From Leishmania martiniquensis (taxonomy: Eukaryota > Euglenozoa > Kinetoplastea > Trypanosomatida > Trypanosomatidae), in NCBI RefSeq assembly GCF_017916325.1, contig NC_090157.1, forward strand, positions 129,001 to 193,000: DNA of 64,000 nucleotides, read 5' to 3'. Under the pieces are notes generated by a model. That model was not told where the DNA came from, ran no database searches, and worked only from the letters and a program-made list of their open reading frames with translations. The translations under genes were made by a program, and so were the position numbers. Shown piece after piece: positions 42,172 through 53,695 of this stretch (within the stretch, counting starts at the first letter, position 1; every line of letters starts with the position of its first letter).

Positions 42172-43584
42172 GTGCAGTGTGTGCTGCCCCTGCGGCTGCG
42201 TCTGAGGTTGCAGAGATTGCCTTCAGGGGAGAGAGAAAGGGCGAGGAAGAGGGGAGGTAGGGGGGCACAACCACAGATTTTGGTGGGCGCTGGCGCGTGT
42301 GTATGAATGTGCGCCTACTGTTGTGCAGGCTCACTGTTGCGTTTCATTCGCCTGTGTGCGGGTCGATCCCTTTACCGGTTTACGAAGTTCTGCGGCATGG
42401 CTGGAGCGCACCCTGCCGAGTCGCTCTCCTCCAAGCGAGAATCCTTACGAACAAAAAGAAGACTCAGAGAAAAGGGGTGTGGGTCCGCACCCACACACAC
42501 GCACACACGCATAACAACCACGCAGCCACACCCGTGCCGGCGCCGTCATGAGCGCGCGTCATCGCCACATCAAAAGCGCAGCAGGTACGAACGCGAGAGC
42601 GTTGTGTGAGTGTGTGGAGGGGGGGAAGAGGCGCACATGGAGGCAATAAGCCGCATTCACCAACGCGCGCACCAATACAGCGCAAAACGAAAGCCAGAAA
42701 GAGCGAGCGACGGGCCGAAAGGCAACAATGAGAAAGCGGGGAGGGAATGGAAGAATAAGCGCAGGTGGACAGACAGACTCCACTGCTGCCTTCTTGGAGA
42801 GGACAAAGCCAGCGGCTCTGTCACGGCGTGCCTTTTTTCTTCTCTTTCTCCCCCCGCCCCAAGCCTCCGTCGTCCGGAACGACGGCCTTCGCAGTTGGCT
42901 AGAGTGGCGAGGGTAAGGATTTTCACTGAGCAGCGCCCCTCTCTCGGCAGCGTGCGAGGTGCGCACGGCGAAATCCACACCAGACCACAGTGAGCCAGCG
43001 CATCATTTTAGCCCCGACCTCGCCCTGCGGTCGTCGGCAGCAACGAGCGCCGGTGTGCATGGCAACGTGTCCTTCCATGGGCGTTTTCTTCCCGCAGTGC
43101 GGAGAGGCAGAGCACATGTTGGACAGAAGGCGCTACGCAATGGCATCGCCGGTCCACTGCCGGCTTCAAAGGGCAGTCCTGCACTGCCATCCGTCGACGG
43201 GATGTACACTGCGGCTGCCGGCGAACGGCATTTTGTCGTTGTTGGTGCTGTCGCTTCCGTATGTTTTTTCTTTTTTTTAGGTTCAGCGAATCGCAATCAG
43301 AGAGGCGAAACAAAACGGAGAAATGTAAAAGAGCGAACGAAAAAAAAAGAGTTGACGGCACGAGCCGTCAAAAGAGAGAAGAGAAACTCTCGTCATCGCT
43401 CACGTACGGCACTGCGCATGGCGCGTGTGTGTGTGTGTCGCAGGCAAAGAGGGTGAGCGAACGGCAACCCCTCGTCGCACGCTCACCTTTCCCAGCGTTC
43501 TCGCCACGTCTGCCATCCTTTCACTACCACCGCCTCCTGTGGCGAGCGAAGCACAAGCGCAGAAAAAAAAATTGCGAACTGTGC

Positions 43585-44043
43585 TCACTTAATCGGGATG
43601 AAGCGGGAGGAGTGCGTGGCGCCGACACCAGGGCGACCGTGCAGCACTGGGCGGTAGCTCATCGAGAACTCGCCCAGGTAGTGGCCGATCATCTCGCCCT
43701 TAATCTCCACAGCGTTGAACTGGTGGCCGTTGTAGATCGCCACCACCGACCCCACCATCTCCGGTGTGATCACAACGTCGCGCAGGTGCGTCTTCACCGC
43801 CTTCGGCTTCTCGCCAACCTTAACGTGCTTCTTCGCCTCGCGCAGCCGCTTCAGAAGCACCGGCGGGCGGCGGTCCGCGTGGCGGTTCATGTGGCGGCGC
43901 GCACGAGCGTGCACCAGCGCCTTGAACTCCTCCTCGCTCAGCGCGAGCAGGGGGTCGATCTCAAGTCCACGGAACGTGAACTTGTGGAACGTGCGCTCCT
44001 TCTTCAGCTGCTCGTAGCGCTCCGCACTGATGTTGGACGCCAT
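43585..44043 (-). CDS. RPS15: 40S ribosomal protein S15 (uS19), copy 1
   Basis: 152 residues, the normal eukaryotic length. The N-terminal half has the eukaryotic [17 protein letters not shown] and a basic middle ([19 protein letters not shown]). The uS19 core follows: [22 protein letters not shown], then [19 protein letters not shown] and the tail [14 protein letters not shown]. uS19 sits in the small-subunit head, and its C-terminal tail reaches towards the decoding site and tRNAs. The frame is open further upstream to 44244, but residues before this Met match nothing in uS19, so the start is the ATG at 44041-44043. The coding sequence is identical to copy 2 at 53696-54154. Confidence 0.97.
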   Translation of the reverse strand: MASNISAERYEQLKKERTFHKFTFRGLEIDPLLALSEEEFKALVHARARRHMNRHADRRPPVLLKRLREAKKHVKVGEKPKAVKTHLRDVVITPEMVGSVVAIYNGHQFNAVEIKGEMIGHYLGEFSMSYRPVLHGRPGVGATHSSRFIPIK

Positions 44044-45938
44044 TGTCGGGAAGGTGGATTGATGACTTGGAGGGAGTAAGAGCATAGACGGATGAGAGGC
44101 AGCCACGTGCAGCCCAGTGAGAGAGGCGCAGACAACGAGGTATTCGTATGGGAGTCGCCGTCGTATGCGCGCGTGGGGGAAAGGTGGAGGAGAGAGGGGG
44201 ATGGGAAGGTGGCCGTCAGTCGTGGTGGCGCGACAGCAATCCACTCAAGGGAGCGAATGAGAGAGAGAAAAAGAAGGACAGAGAGAGATGAGGGGCAGCA
44301 CGAAAAGAAGAAACGCACCATCATCGCACAGCGGGACACGCCTCTCTTTGTCGCCGCCGTCGCGCCTTGCGTGGTTGGCTGGCAAGGCTCGAGGAGATAG
44401 CGGTGACGTAGGAGGCAGGCGGACAGGGAGGGAGGTAGCTGAGGAACCTCAGCACGAGGAACAAGTCATCATCTCACTCAGCAGGTGCTGAGGTACCGGC
44501 ATGAATTCCTCGATGGAAATATTCAGAGAGCACAGCTGACGAGTCGCGCCACTTCACATGTCACCTGGCGTCTACAACTGACTTCACCGTTTCCACTGCC
44601 CATTACGTAAAGCTATGCGATGGGCGTAGAAGAATCACCCGACTATGCGAGTGTCTGCAAGTGGGCTTCTCTGTGCTCAGCCACGTACAGAGGATGGACC
44701 AATGCACCCGAGAGATCCTTTCAGGTGGGTGGGAGCCGATTCACATCGTCCTCACTTACCCCATCCCTCGCTGACGGTGCCTCAAGGCACCTTCACGACA
44801 CACAGACACACCTCAATGCGCGTGGAGTCCCGGCGATCTGATGAGCTTACATCGAGAGTGAACCAAGCAGCTGCCAACCATCAAAATGAGCGCTAACGAT
44901 GCGTCCAAAGAGCGGAGAAGAAACGGAGAGAAGGCGAACAGGAGCAGCGACAGGACAGAAAAGTGTGCAATTGAACCCAAAACAAAAGGAAAAGGAGTGA
45001 CGGGCGCACCGCACACTCAACGAAAAAATAATAGAATAAAAAAACGTATCGGTGCCTGTCCGTATGTCTGTCTGTGTGTATGTGTGTGTGTGAGTTTTCC
45101 TGCGGCCCCACCTGCCACTCGCCTACATATACCATACACATTACGCAGCGCACACACACACACGCAGACACACGAGCCGAGCGCCACGCAGCTCTCCCCC
45201 TCCCCTCTCCCCCCTCATCGCCGCCGCCCCGCCACGTCACAGCCCTCGCCGCATGGCGCGCCGCAGCCCTAGGCGAGCGGTACAGCAGTGCCCCGACTCC
45301 GTCATCGGAGTACCGCCCCTGCCTCGCACTCTACCCACCCACCCACCCGACCGCTGCGCAGGCTGCCCAGGCCGGCAGGCAGAGTGAGGCTCGGGTGAGA
45401 GGCGCTCCAGCCACGCTGACGCGCCGCCCATCACAGGAGCGGCACGAGCAGGTGCACCGCGCCAGGCTGCCCCGACACAACGCCCCACCCCCAGCGACCT
45501 CGCCACCGGCACGCGTAGCCACGAAGCCGTTCTGATCTTCCCCACGCTGCGTGCACGTGGCCCTGTCGCCACCAGAGCGGTGGTGCGGCATTGACAAAGG
45601 ATCGAGAGGGAGGAAGGTGTACTCGAGCCACGCCCCTGAGATGCGGCGAAGCACTGGGGTGCGCCCCCCCTTCCCTGGCCCCGTCACAGCAGGGGGGCTT
45701 GGGGGTGGAAGTTCGAAAATAGTAGCGGGTGTCTGAGAAAAAAAAGGATGGGACGCTGACGCGGTCGCAGTTTTACAGCGGCCAGAGGATTTTTACATCG
45801 GCTGTCATCGCGTCTCACCGCCGGAACGCCGTCATGGGTGCGTCTGCGCGTTACGTCAGCGATACACGCCGCAGGAGAAAAGAGAAGGAGACACCATCGA
45901 GACGAGAAGCGCCGGGGCCCACTGCCCACGTGAAAGCG
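44044..45938. other. Intergenic: 5'UTR of S15 copy 1 and 3'UTR of the 1276-residue gene
   Basis: Holds the dispersed repeat at 45133-45686 and an acceptor-like CAAG about 23 nt upstream of the S15 ATG. No further gene seen; 44.4-45.1 kb is less repetitive than average but lacks a long frame. Confidence 0.55.
45133..45686. repeat. Dispersed repeat copy B (probable SIDER2-type)
   Basis: Matches copy A without indels from the CA tract to CCCGTCA. It also shares with copy D a longer left end (CATACACATTACGCAGCG). A purine/A-rich run (AGAAAAAAAAGG) follows at 45736-45747. It lies in the 3'UTR of the 1276-residue gene, in the same orientation as the other copies. Confidence 0.65.
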
Positions 45939-48900
45939 TTAGGTTGGTGCCTCTTCCTCATACGCTGAGAGCACCGGCAATGTGGGGCTCTGTGGCGCGG
46001 CTGTCTCTGTCGCCTGCCCCTGCTCGTGCTCGTCCGGCTGAAAGATTTGCCATGGAAGGGATGGCAGGGTGCGGCGCAGCGCGTAACGTAGGCTGTACCA
46101 CTCCACCAGGTCGCCTTCATCAGACGCAGCCAGCAGCGCCTCGGCAGTTCTGCTGCGAAGGGCATCTTCGCCCTCCGCCGAGCTACGCAAGCCATCTTCT
46201 CCGGGGACCAAGCGTGCCTTAGCGGTCCTTTTGTTGCTACGGCGCACGGCGCGCAGAGGTGGTTGCGCCTTGGCTTTGGGGTTTCCGCTGCTGCCGTTCT
46301 CCGAAACGGAGCCGGCGTGGCGTGCTGCCGCCATCCTCTGCGTCATCTGCGGCATCCCATCCTTCGTGGCGCGCTTCTTAGCGGCGCTGGGGTCAGAGCC
46401 CGTGACAGTGGCAGCAGCAGTGAGGGCCGCGTTGTCGTGCTCGGGTGCGTCCGCTTTCACGAATCCATCGTCGTTAGCCGACTCTCTCGTCTCGTCTGAC
46501 CACTGCACATTTTTGCTCCGGAAGGGGAAGTGAGTCGACGTCTTGAAATGCGGCAGCCCCTGCACCGCTTTGTCCACCATGCGGGTCGTGACCTGCCGCT
46601 CCTCTGTGCGCTTATCTTCGAGGGTCATCTTGCGCGACTGAAGGAGGTTGACGTAGGCGTGCGTCAAGCCCTTGACGTTGAGCAGGTCGGTCGTCTCGGC
46701 CGTGAGCTCAGAACTTGCGGACGCAGCCACCGACTTTCGACCCATCATGGCCTTCGAAAGACCCTTGCCTTCGCCCGTATCCGTCCATCCGACGAGGGCC
46801 GCGTGAATGCTCTCGAGGTGAGCCATGTCGTCGAGCGCCGCTAGGGCAACCTTTGCACGAGGAAGTGGAAGCAGGTAGAGGCCGAGCACCACCTCGCTTT
46901 CCTCGACCAGCGGGCACAGCGTGGCTTCGATGCGGTTGTACAGGGTTTCCAGCGTGTCGTAGACAAGGAGGCGGCTGAAGCGCACGATGCAGCTGGCGCC
47001 TAGCGGTGGAAGCATCGACGGCGGCGAGGAAGCCGTGAAGGAGGTTGGCAACGGCACCTCGCGTGTGATGATGGAGAACGGCAGCCGTGTGCGTATCGCC
47101 TGCTGTTCGCGAGCGGTAGCAGACGTGCTGTCGGCCATGCAGCTATTCGCGCCTCGCGTCACCTCCTTCTCGAAAGAGACAGTGAGTGTCTCCCGCATGC
47201 AGTAGGTCTCATCCGCGAAGACCGCCACGGGGCCAACGAGACCACCGTAAAGCGGCATGTGGTTCGCCTCAAAGGTCTGCGCCACAGCCTGGACGGCGCG
47301 CAGCCCGGTTTTGGCGTCCATGTCAGCGACAGACCGCACCATCCCTTTCACCAGTCGCGCGTATGGAAAGCGGCGCGTGCTATCACCGTCCAGACGCTCG
47401 ATGCACCGCCGCAGCCGACCGAGCACCCTCTCCATCAAGTCGAACGTGTCAATGGGCATCTGGCCATCGACAAACTTAAGAAACAGCTCGCAGAGCGGCT
47501 GCGCCGGCTGGTAGCGCACCGCGCTGTACCACAGATTATAGCTGAAGCGCGCCAACTCAAGCTCTACAATAGGCGTAGGCTCTGTCCACGGACAGTCCTT
47601 CACCGCGGCTCGCTCGTCGGATCGCGAGCTCCGTTTTGATGCAGGACTGTATGCCGCCGTGCCGCCGCCGTCGTGGAGGAATGAGCTGTCTTGAGACGGT
47701 GTGGTGGCGGCAGTGGGTAAGCGAAGGGCAACCGTGCCGGGCAACACAAGCGGCAGCTGTGCCTGCATGTTCTGCGGCGACAGGTTGGCGAGCACGTCAC
47801 GGACGAACTGTGTGACGACGTAGCCGAATGGCACGTTTTCCTCTGCTGCGGCCGCATCCTCTTTCCGCGCGTCCAGCTGCGTCAGCAGCACTTCACGGTG
47901 TTCGAACAGCTGATGGAGGCGGGGGGCGAGCATCTTGCTATCTCGCACAAAGCGGGCGCGGCGGCGGATCGCCCTATAGGCCTTAAAAAAGGTATAGAGG
48001 ATGCACGCGGTCTGGGTCTCCGTCCAGAAGTAGTTGGTCACGTTGGGGGAGATGTTCGTGCGCAGGAAGTGCGGAATCAATGGCCAGGAAGAGACAGGGA
48101 AGACGGGGATGACTGCCGTCTCTGATACGCGTTCTAGCATGCCGGTTATCCCCCCACCGCTGCCTAACTTCTCACTCCCTTCGTCGAGCCACGCGGACAG
48201 CGTGTGCAGCTGACGCGCGCGCAGGATAGCGGTATTAAGCTGATGCTTTATGTTGATCGCCACGGTGGAGAGTTCAGACAGGATTCTGGCGGTGGAGTGG
48301 CGGAGCTCAATGCCGAGCTCGCTGTGCAGCGCTAGCGGCACCCCGCGCGGCCGCGGCGTCATGACAGCACCATCGTTGCCCTGCTCATCCACCTGCCGGG
48401 CAAATCGCTTCTCGTGAATGTAGGTGTACAATTCCTCCACCTTCTGCTCCAGCTCCGAAACTTTGAACGTAAGGTCGAGGTTCTGCTGTGTCAGCCCGGT
48501 AACGCGCATGCGATAGGCAGAGTGGTCGTCGAAGGCCGAGTGCAGCAGCTCCTCCTGCAGTTTAAGGCGGGACTTCACCAGTTCCTGCTTGGCAGCGGCC
48601 ATGAACTGCACTGGGAGGTTGTAGGGCCTGTTGTGCCCGCTCCTCCGCGCGCTGCCGCCTCGGTCGCCGCCGTCGGCCCTCGAGGTCCCTGGCAGAAAAG
48701 GCCGGTGCTCATTGGACGGCATGTGGAGACATACCTCCGAGCTCGCTGGAGGCACGTCCATGTTGTGAAGCGCAAGCACGTCCTCCAGCTGCTCGATGCG
48801 GAGGTTCAGTTTCTGATTCATCTGATACACAGATGCGATGAGGTGACGGAAGTCGCGGAACTGATCCTCCGTCCTCTCGCAACGGTTCATTCGCTGCAGC

Positions 48901-49769
48901 AGCTCCTCTTTGACCGCCATCAACTCTGCGTCCCTCTCCTCTCGCAGGGCAAAGGCGGCGTCGTGCTCTGCCTTCGCCACTGCTTCCGCTTGCTGCCTCG
49001 CCAGCATGAGCTCGCGTATCTTTCCTTCGAAGAACTTCTCGAACTCCGCGTACACCACCTTCTGCTGCTCCCGCAAGGCTTCTGCTTTCTCCGTGGCGGC
49101 ACTGCGCAGGGAAGCGGCTAAGTCCTCGATGTAGCGGTGCATCCACCTCGCCACGTTGCTTAGCGGGGGGTACACGACGGACAGGAGAGAGAGCGCCTTC
49201 TTACAGGCCTTGTAGCGATCTTCCATCGAAGCGCGTCGCCCACCGCGCCGCTCAAGGAAGTCTTCTAGCTCGCCAAGGCGTTCAGCCCGCAAGGCGGCTG
49301 TGGGCCGCGTGGACTCCGGTAGCAGTGCGGGTGTGCCGCTGATCGGGTGCTGCGAAGAGGAGGTGGCTCGCACCTTGGAGACTGTAGGCAGCACTTCTTC
49401 GGCGACGGCGCTAGTCCCGCGTTTCGCGGTTGTTGTGCACGACGGCGAATGCGACGGAGACGCAATGAGGCGGGCTGCTGTAGTCTTACGCTTGTCGATG
49501 CGCTCAGCGACAGCCCCGCTGGATTGGCACGTCAGGGAAGCAGCGAGGGAATGCAGCGTCGCCGGCGTGTTCCACGGTTGCCCGTACAGCTGCGGTCCAG
49601 TGGCTCGGGGAGAGCTGCCACCAGATCCGGCCACCTCCTCTGTGGGTGGTGCTGTACTGCACCGTGCCCTTTCTGCCAAGGAGGTGGGGGACATGTACGA
49701 ATGGCACAAGGACGGTGGCTGCTGTCGGCACACTACCGGGAGGGCCTGCGGAGAAGAGCGCGAGTGCAT
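45939..49769 (-). CDS. Large coiled-coil hypothetical protein (1276 aa)
   Basis: Family not recognised. The open frame starts upstream at a TTG. In-frame ATGs are at 49769 and 49694, and the acceptor at 49746-49747 would favour 49694, removing 25 residues. Residues about 160-330 and 360-440 are long charged helices with heptad spacing (AEKAEALREQQKVVYAEFEKF; RIEQLEDVLALHNM; KVSELEQKVEELYTYI), so probably dimeric coiled coil. The middle (about 500-900) is globular and helical, with TACILYTFFKAYRAIRRRARF (weakly IQ-like) and FVRDVLANLSPQNM. A further globular region has LLVYDTLETLYNRIEATLCP. The C-terminus is Ala/Lys-rich low complexity followed by an ordered EWYSLRYALRRTLPSLPW. No membrane segment. 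The architecture suggests a cytoskeletal or flagellar structural protein; this is inference only. Confidence 0.82.
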   Translation of the reverse strand: MHSRSSPQALPVVCRQQPPSLCHSYMSPTSLAERARCSTAPPTEEVAGSGGSSPRATGPQLYGQPWNTPATLHSLAASLTCQSSGAVAERIDKRKTTAARLIASPSHSPSCTTTAKRGTSAVAEEVLPTVSKVRATSSSQHPISGTPALLPESTRPTAALRAERLGELEDFLERRGGRRASMEDRYKACKKALSLLSVVYPPLSNVARWMHRYIEDLAASLRSAATEKAEALREQQKVVYAEFEKFFEGKIRELMLARQQAEAVAKAEHDAAFALREERDAELMAVKEELLQRMNRCERTEDQFRDFRHLIASVYQMNQKLNLRIEQLEDVLALHNMDVPPASSEVCLHMPSNEHRPFLPGTSRADGGDRGGSARRSGHNRPYNLPVQFMAAAKQELVKSRLKLQEELLHSAFDDHSAYRMRVTGLTQQNLDLTFKVSELEQKVEELYTYIHEKRFARQVDEQGNDGAVMTPRPRGVPLALHSELGIELRHSTARILSELSTVAINIKHQLNTAILRARQLHTLSAWLDEGSEKLGSGGGITGMLERVSETAVIPVFPVSSWPLIPHFLRTNISPNVTNYFWTETQTACILYTFFKAYRAIRRRARFVRDSKMLAPRLHQLFEHREVLLTQLDARKEDAAAAEENVPFGYVVTQFVRDVLANLSPQNMQAQLPLVLPGTVALRLPTAATTPSQDSSFLHDGGGTAAYSPASKRSSRSDERAAVKDCPWTEPTPIVELELARFSYNLWYSAVRYQPAQPLCELFLKFVDGQMPIDTFDLMERVLGRLRRCIERLDGDSTRRFPYARLVKGMVRSVADMDAKTGLRAVQAVAQTFEANHMPLYGGLVGPVAVFADETYCMRETLTVSFEKEVTRGANSCMADSTSATAREQQAIRTRLPFSIITREVPLPTSFTASSPPSMLPPLGASCIVRFSRLLVYDTLETLYNRIEATLCPLVEESEVVLGLYLLPLPRAKVALAALDDMAHLESIHAALVGWTDTGEGKGLSKAMMGRKSVAASASSELTAETTDLLNVKGLTHAYVNLLQSRKMTLEDKRTEERQVTTRMVDKAVQGLPHFKTSTHFPFRSKNVQWSDETRESANDDGFVKADAPEHDNAALTAAATVTGSDPSAAKKRATKDGMPQMTQRMAAARHAGSVSENGSSGNPKAKAQPPLRAVRRSNKRTAKARLVPGEDGLRSSAEGEDALRSRTAEALLAASDEGDLVEWYSLRYALRRTLPSLPWQIFQPDEHEQGQATETAAPQSPTLPVLSAYEEEAPT
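49746..49747 (-). promoter_or_regulatory. Possible spliced-leader acceptor inside the annotated 5' end of the 1276-residue gene
   Basis: The minus strand reads GCGCTCTTCTCCGCAG, with AG at 49746-49747, between the two candidate ATGs. If used, translation starts at 49694 with a 51-nt 5'UTR. Confidence 0.4.
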
Positions 49770-51807
49770 CTTCAGCGCAGCGTGCACGAGATGGAGCGGT
49801 CGGCGCAAAGATGCCGGCAAAGAGGGGTGAGATCAGGCAGGAAGTGTCGCACACATGGAGGTGGATAAGATCTGTGCGGGCCCCCCTTCTGACTTGGCAA
49901 CGAGACGGAGAGCGTCTGCGCGTAGAGGAGTGTGTGTATGTGTGTGTCAGCGCATGTGGGTGAGCGAGGGTGAGAAAAAAAACGAAGACAAGAGAGCCGT
50001 CCACAGACATACACACCCACACAGACACACAGATAGGCAGACGATAAACGAGCAACAAGAGGCGACGGTGTACTTCTGTGTGGAAGCGTGCTGATGTGCG
50101 TCTGCCCACTCGAGGGAAAGGGGTGACGGTTCCCTTTTCACCCGCACACAGCGACCGCAAAATGTGGGTAAAGAAGGGGGGGCGGAGAAAGTGGAAGCCG
50201 GGAGGGGGAGCGAGAGGCATCCCAAACACATGACGCAGCGCGGCCTCCTTCCGACGAAGCCGGTGTCCTTTGCAGCGCTGTTCCGTCTCTTGAAAAAGGC
50301 GAAGGCGGGGGTGGACGAAGAGAAAGGGGAAACATCTCTGCTCGTCATATCGTTGCGCCGCCACAGGTTCGGCGCCAACGAAGGCCCGCACACACACACA
50401 CAGCATCCAGTGCAGGAAAGAGGACGAGGAGGGGTCCACCTTCAGTGGACTCCCCCCTCCCCTCCCCCGCCACCACCGACGCCGATTGTGCGGATGCGCA
50501 ACACTAACGCCAAGCGCAGCTCACCCACGAAGAGCATACACTCAGCATGGAGCGTGCTCGATGCCTTCGTATTTGCGTGCTCTCCTCGTTTACGTGCCGT
50601 TCATGAATCATTGTCGTTGCGATGGCCCCCCCTCTCCGCATCGATATCACATGCGGCGCACACTTACGTACACTCCCCCGCCCCCCCTCCCTCCCATGGC
50701 AACCCTGGGAAAGGCGAGAGGATGATGTCCATAGCAGCAAGCCTGGGGAGAGTACGAGCAAGGATGAGTGTGGACCGATGAGGTTGTGGGGTGAAGGGAA
50801 GAGAAGAGATGGTGGTGGTGCTGGCCCGCAAGAAGAGCAACACGGGGAGAGGAGGGAAAGCGCAAAAGGCGCCATCCGCGGCTCTCTGCCCCGTCCCGCC
50901 TCCCCCCCCCGGACGGATTCGTGGCACCATGGCCGCTACCGTCATAACGCCGCACAGCAGAGTGCATGATGGCAAGACGCCTCTGCCTGTGTCAAGGCGG
51001 CCTGCGTAAGAGGAGTCCCTGATGGCCTTACCAGGCTCACTGCCATGGCACCCTTGTCCCTTCCCCTACATCCATTTCGGCAGCTTCGTCCGCCCCCTCC
51101 CCCCACGCCCCCTTTTCTCACTCATCCCCCCCAAGCGACCCCACACCGCAAAACAGGGGGAGAGGGGGAGAAGGAGATGGAAAGGGGCCCACCACGCACA
51201 ATGGCTGCCCCCGCCCCCCTCTGCGACAGAATCTGCTGAGTCAAGGCATCGCTTAGCGTATGTGCGCGTCGAAGACGACTGGCAGGCAGCACAGCGAGAC
51301 CAGTTAAAGGCCGAGGAGGAAGAGAAAAGCGAACAAAAGGGCCGTGTCTGTGAAGTAGCCTCACCGAAGACTGCGTGCGCAAGCGCCCGTCACACTACAA
51401 AGATAAGCCCACGGGCAGACGCCCCCCCGAGCGTCCCTGCGCTAGGAAAAAGAAGAACGGCGTGTGTGTCGACGTTGCTGCGCGCACTGCTGTGGCGTGG
51501 CGCTCATGCGAGGGAGTGTTTAGTGATAAGAACTAAAAAAAACGGGTGGAGAGCGTGGGCACGCCGGCGCGTACACAATGAGCGCGTTAAGCTGAAGCAC
51601 ACGCCATCGGTGAAAAAAAATACCAAACAGCCACGCCAGCGTAACACCTGTGCGTCTGAATGGGGGGAAGGGGGGAAGGAGGACGATACGACATTAAAGC
51701 TTGTGAAGTAGACGATGTCGAGGTAGCACCCCCACCCCCATCCTCTGCCTTTCAACGCTCGCCTTCCTCCACAACAGACCATTTCCGATGTCACCATAGG
51801 CGACCTC
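49770..51807. other. Intergenic: 5'UTR of the 1276-residue gene, 3'UTR of Naa30
   Basis: Low-complexity G/C-runs (50870-50910, 51095-51110), CA microsatellites (50389-50402) and scattered non-coding frames on both strands. No gene supported. Confidence 0.6.
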
Positions 51808-52686
51808 TTAGTGGCATGCTCCGGCCTTCGCTGTGGACGCGACAGCGGCTTCGGGGCCGGACTGTGGCACAGCATCCTTCAGCCACAGCTTCAGACGCAC
51901 GGCGTCAGAGTGATCAAGGTAGTAGCGCGGTAGAAACTTGGTCTTGGCGAAGCCGAGGTTCAAGTACAGGCCTAGTGCGCGGACGTTCGACGTCGGCGTC
52001 TCGAGGTAGACTTCGTCGCAGCCCTTCTCGCGCATCAGTTCGACTGTGAGCGAGACGAGGCGACTGCCGAGACGGTAGCCGCGGAAGGCCGGCACCACGG
52101 CAAACATTGCCACATAGCCGCGCAGCGGCATACCAGCGCCCTTTCGCGTCACGCGCGACACTACCGCGCCGACCTTGTTGCCGACGACGTTTTTTTCAGG
52201 CCTCGTCTCGCTCTCTACGCCGAACGCCGTAATGCAGAGGTCGGGCCAGCCAAAGACGAAGTACTGGTACGTGAAGCTGCTGTAAGGCTCTGTCAGCTCC
52301 GCGGTGAAGAGATCGACGATGAAGTTCATCTCCTCGTCACTCCCGCCAAATTGCTCATACCGAATGTACTTGTTTGGCGCTATCTCCTGCCACTCCTTCT
52401 GCTCCTCCGTCAGTGGCACCGGCACGTTCACGTACTGCTCCTCCTGCGCAGCAGACTGCTGCATCTGCGCCAGCAGTGCGCTACGCATCTGCTCGCTCAG
52501 CAAAACGTTGTTGCCATTCGCCCGCAACCGTGACTTATCTTCCTTCTGTTTTAGCTGCGTCTTGGTGGTGCCCCTCTTCGTCTTGCCCTCGATGGCCTTC
52601 ACAAGAGCGTCGATGGCGGCTTCGTCAAAGTGGTCGCGCTGCTTCGACCCCTTCTGGTTCTTCTTGTTAGCGTTTTTGGGTGGCAT
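51808..52686 (-). CDS. NAA30: N-alpha-acetyltransferase 30, NatC catalytic subunit (GNAT fold)
   Basis: 292 residues. A Lys/Gln-rich N-terminal extension (1-100) precedes the GNAT domain (about 105-270). Naa30 features are in order: LTEPYSSFTYQYF and WPDLC (substrate-binding strand and loop), then GYVAMFAVVPAFRGYRLGSRL. In the latter RGYRLG (202-207) is the acetyl-CoA pyrophosphate loop (R/Q-x-x-G-x-G/A with Leu-Gly at the end). CDEVYLET, LGLYLNLGF and finally FLPRYYLDHSDAVRLKLWL follow, the last a close match to the family's C-terminal YYLNG-DA-RLKLWL. NatC acetylates N-terminal Met-Leu/Ile/Phe/Trp proteins on ribosomes. The extension is longer than in yeast Mak3 and could help ribosome contact. 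ATG start; confident assignment. Confidence 0.93.
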   Translation of the reverse strand: MPPKNANKKNQKGSKQRDHFDEAAIDALVKAIEGKTKRGTTKTQLKQKEDKSRLRANGNNVLLSEQMRSALLAQMQQSAAQEEQYVNVPVPLTEEQKEWQEIAPNKYIRYEQFGGSDEEMNFIVDLFTAELTEPYSSFTYQYFVFGWPDLCITAFGVESETRPEKNVVGNKVGAVVSRVTRKGAGMPLRGYVAMFAVVPAFRGYRLGSRLVSLTVELMREKGCDEVYLETPTSNVRALGLYLNLGFAKTKFLPRYYLDHSDAVRLKLWLKDAVPQSGPEAAVASTAKAGACH

Positions 52687-53695
52687 CGCCGTCTGTCGGT
52701 GACGTCGGGGTCGCTGGTGTATGGGGGGGGGGTTCTGCCGCTGTCCGTTACAGGTGTCGCACTCGATGCCTTATCAAACCAACTTGTGCCGGAGGGCACT
52801 GCGGCGTCTTCGCTTTTTGGTTTTACCTTTTCTTTTGGCTCTTCGCGTAGCGTTGCCGCGCTGTTATTCGCTCACTTCCGGTGAGCGGTCACTGTCGAAG
52901 GAGAAAAAGCGTCAGGGGCGACGTTGGTGGGAGAAGATGCGACAAGAGCAATGCAGTGGGCATGCGCGGTGAAGCCAAGAGATGAGCTGCACACATGCGA
53001 TGCGGACTCGACGTCAAGCCCGTCTCCCTCACTCCCCCCGCCAGCCATCATGAGGCAGAGGCACATTGGTCACAGCGAAAACTGAAAAGACCTGCGCGGC
53101 AAGTAGTAGTGCTTTAGAGCGCTATTCCTCTTCCTCCTGCCCCGTTTTTCTACCCTCGCCCCTGAACGTCACGGGCACACACACACACACATACGCCCGT
53201 GTCATTCCCTTTTCAGCCGCACCAGCGACATCCCCCTCAAGGCTGCGGGGGAGGGGGGAAAGGGGGTGCTTTTTCATTCGAAGTGCTCACCCCCGCCCCT
53301 TGCGCCCGTACCACGTGGCACCTGAACATGTTTGCGCCTCCGTGTGCGGTGCCGCGCGGGAGGACCAGAGGACGCGTGCAGAGCTGTCCGGAGTCGCTCT
53401 GGCAGTCGTTCGTTTCCCTTTGTGTGATCGGCTCCTTCGCGCATGCGATGAAGGGAATGCACAGAGACACCGAAGAAAAAAAAGTAAAAAGTAAAAGGAC
53501 AAAAATGAAGAATACCCGCGATGCAGCCGAACGCGCTGCGCCGCATGCCGGGCGCCTCCCCATTCCCAACCCGTCGGCTGTGCAGCTTTACCAATACGTG
53601 GGTGTTGTGCGATGTCGTTCGCGGTGACAGGTGATGTACGAGAAAGCAGCCGCACCTGTGTGAGGCCACAATGGCGCGGGCACATCGTGCGTTGT
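52687..53695. other. Intergenic: 5'UTR of Naa30 and 3'UTR of S15 copy 2
   Basis: CA microsatellite at 53176-53190 and A-runs near 53475-53510. No gene seen. The sequence immediately beyond the S15 stop is unrelated to that downstream of copy 1. Confidence 0.6.

Larger units (their letters stand above)
38616..43584. other. Gene-poor 5 kb stretch with coding remnants
   Basis: 5'UTR of the ELAPOR-like gene and 3'UTR of S15 copy 1, much longer than needed for either. Low-complexity sequence dominates 38.6-40.4 kb. Two coding-like minus-strand segments (40465-41028 and 41491-42171) are listed separately. An oddly TG/AT-rich patch at 41060-41230 separates them. Confidence 0.55.

Noticed and set aside
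43640..44079. Long plus-strand open frame opposite S15 copy 1 (and the same opposite copy 2)
   Set aside because: It is the mirror frame of the S15 gene, present identically in both copies because the sense gene is identical. No independent signal.
51022..51711. 229-codon plus-strand frame
   Set aside because: Low-complexity composition on the non-transcribed strand, no domain, inside the 3'UTR of Naa30.
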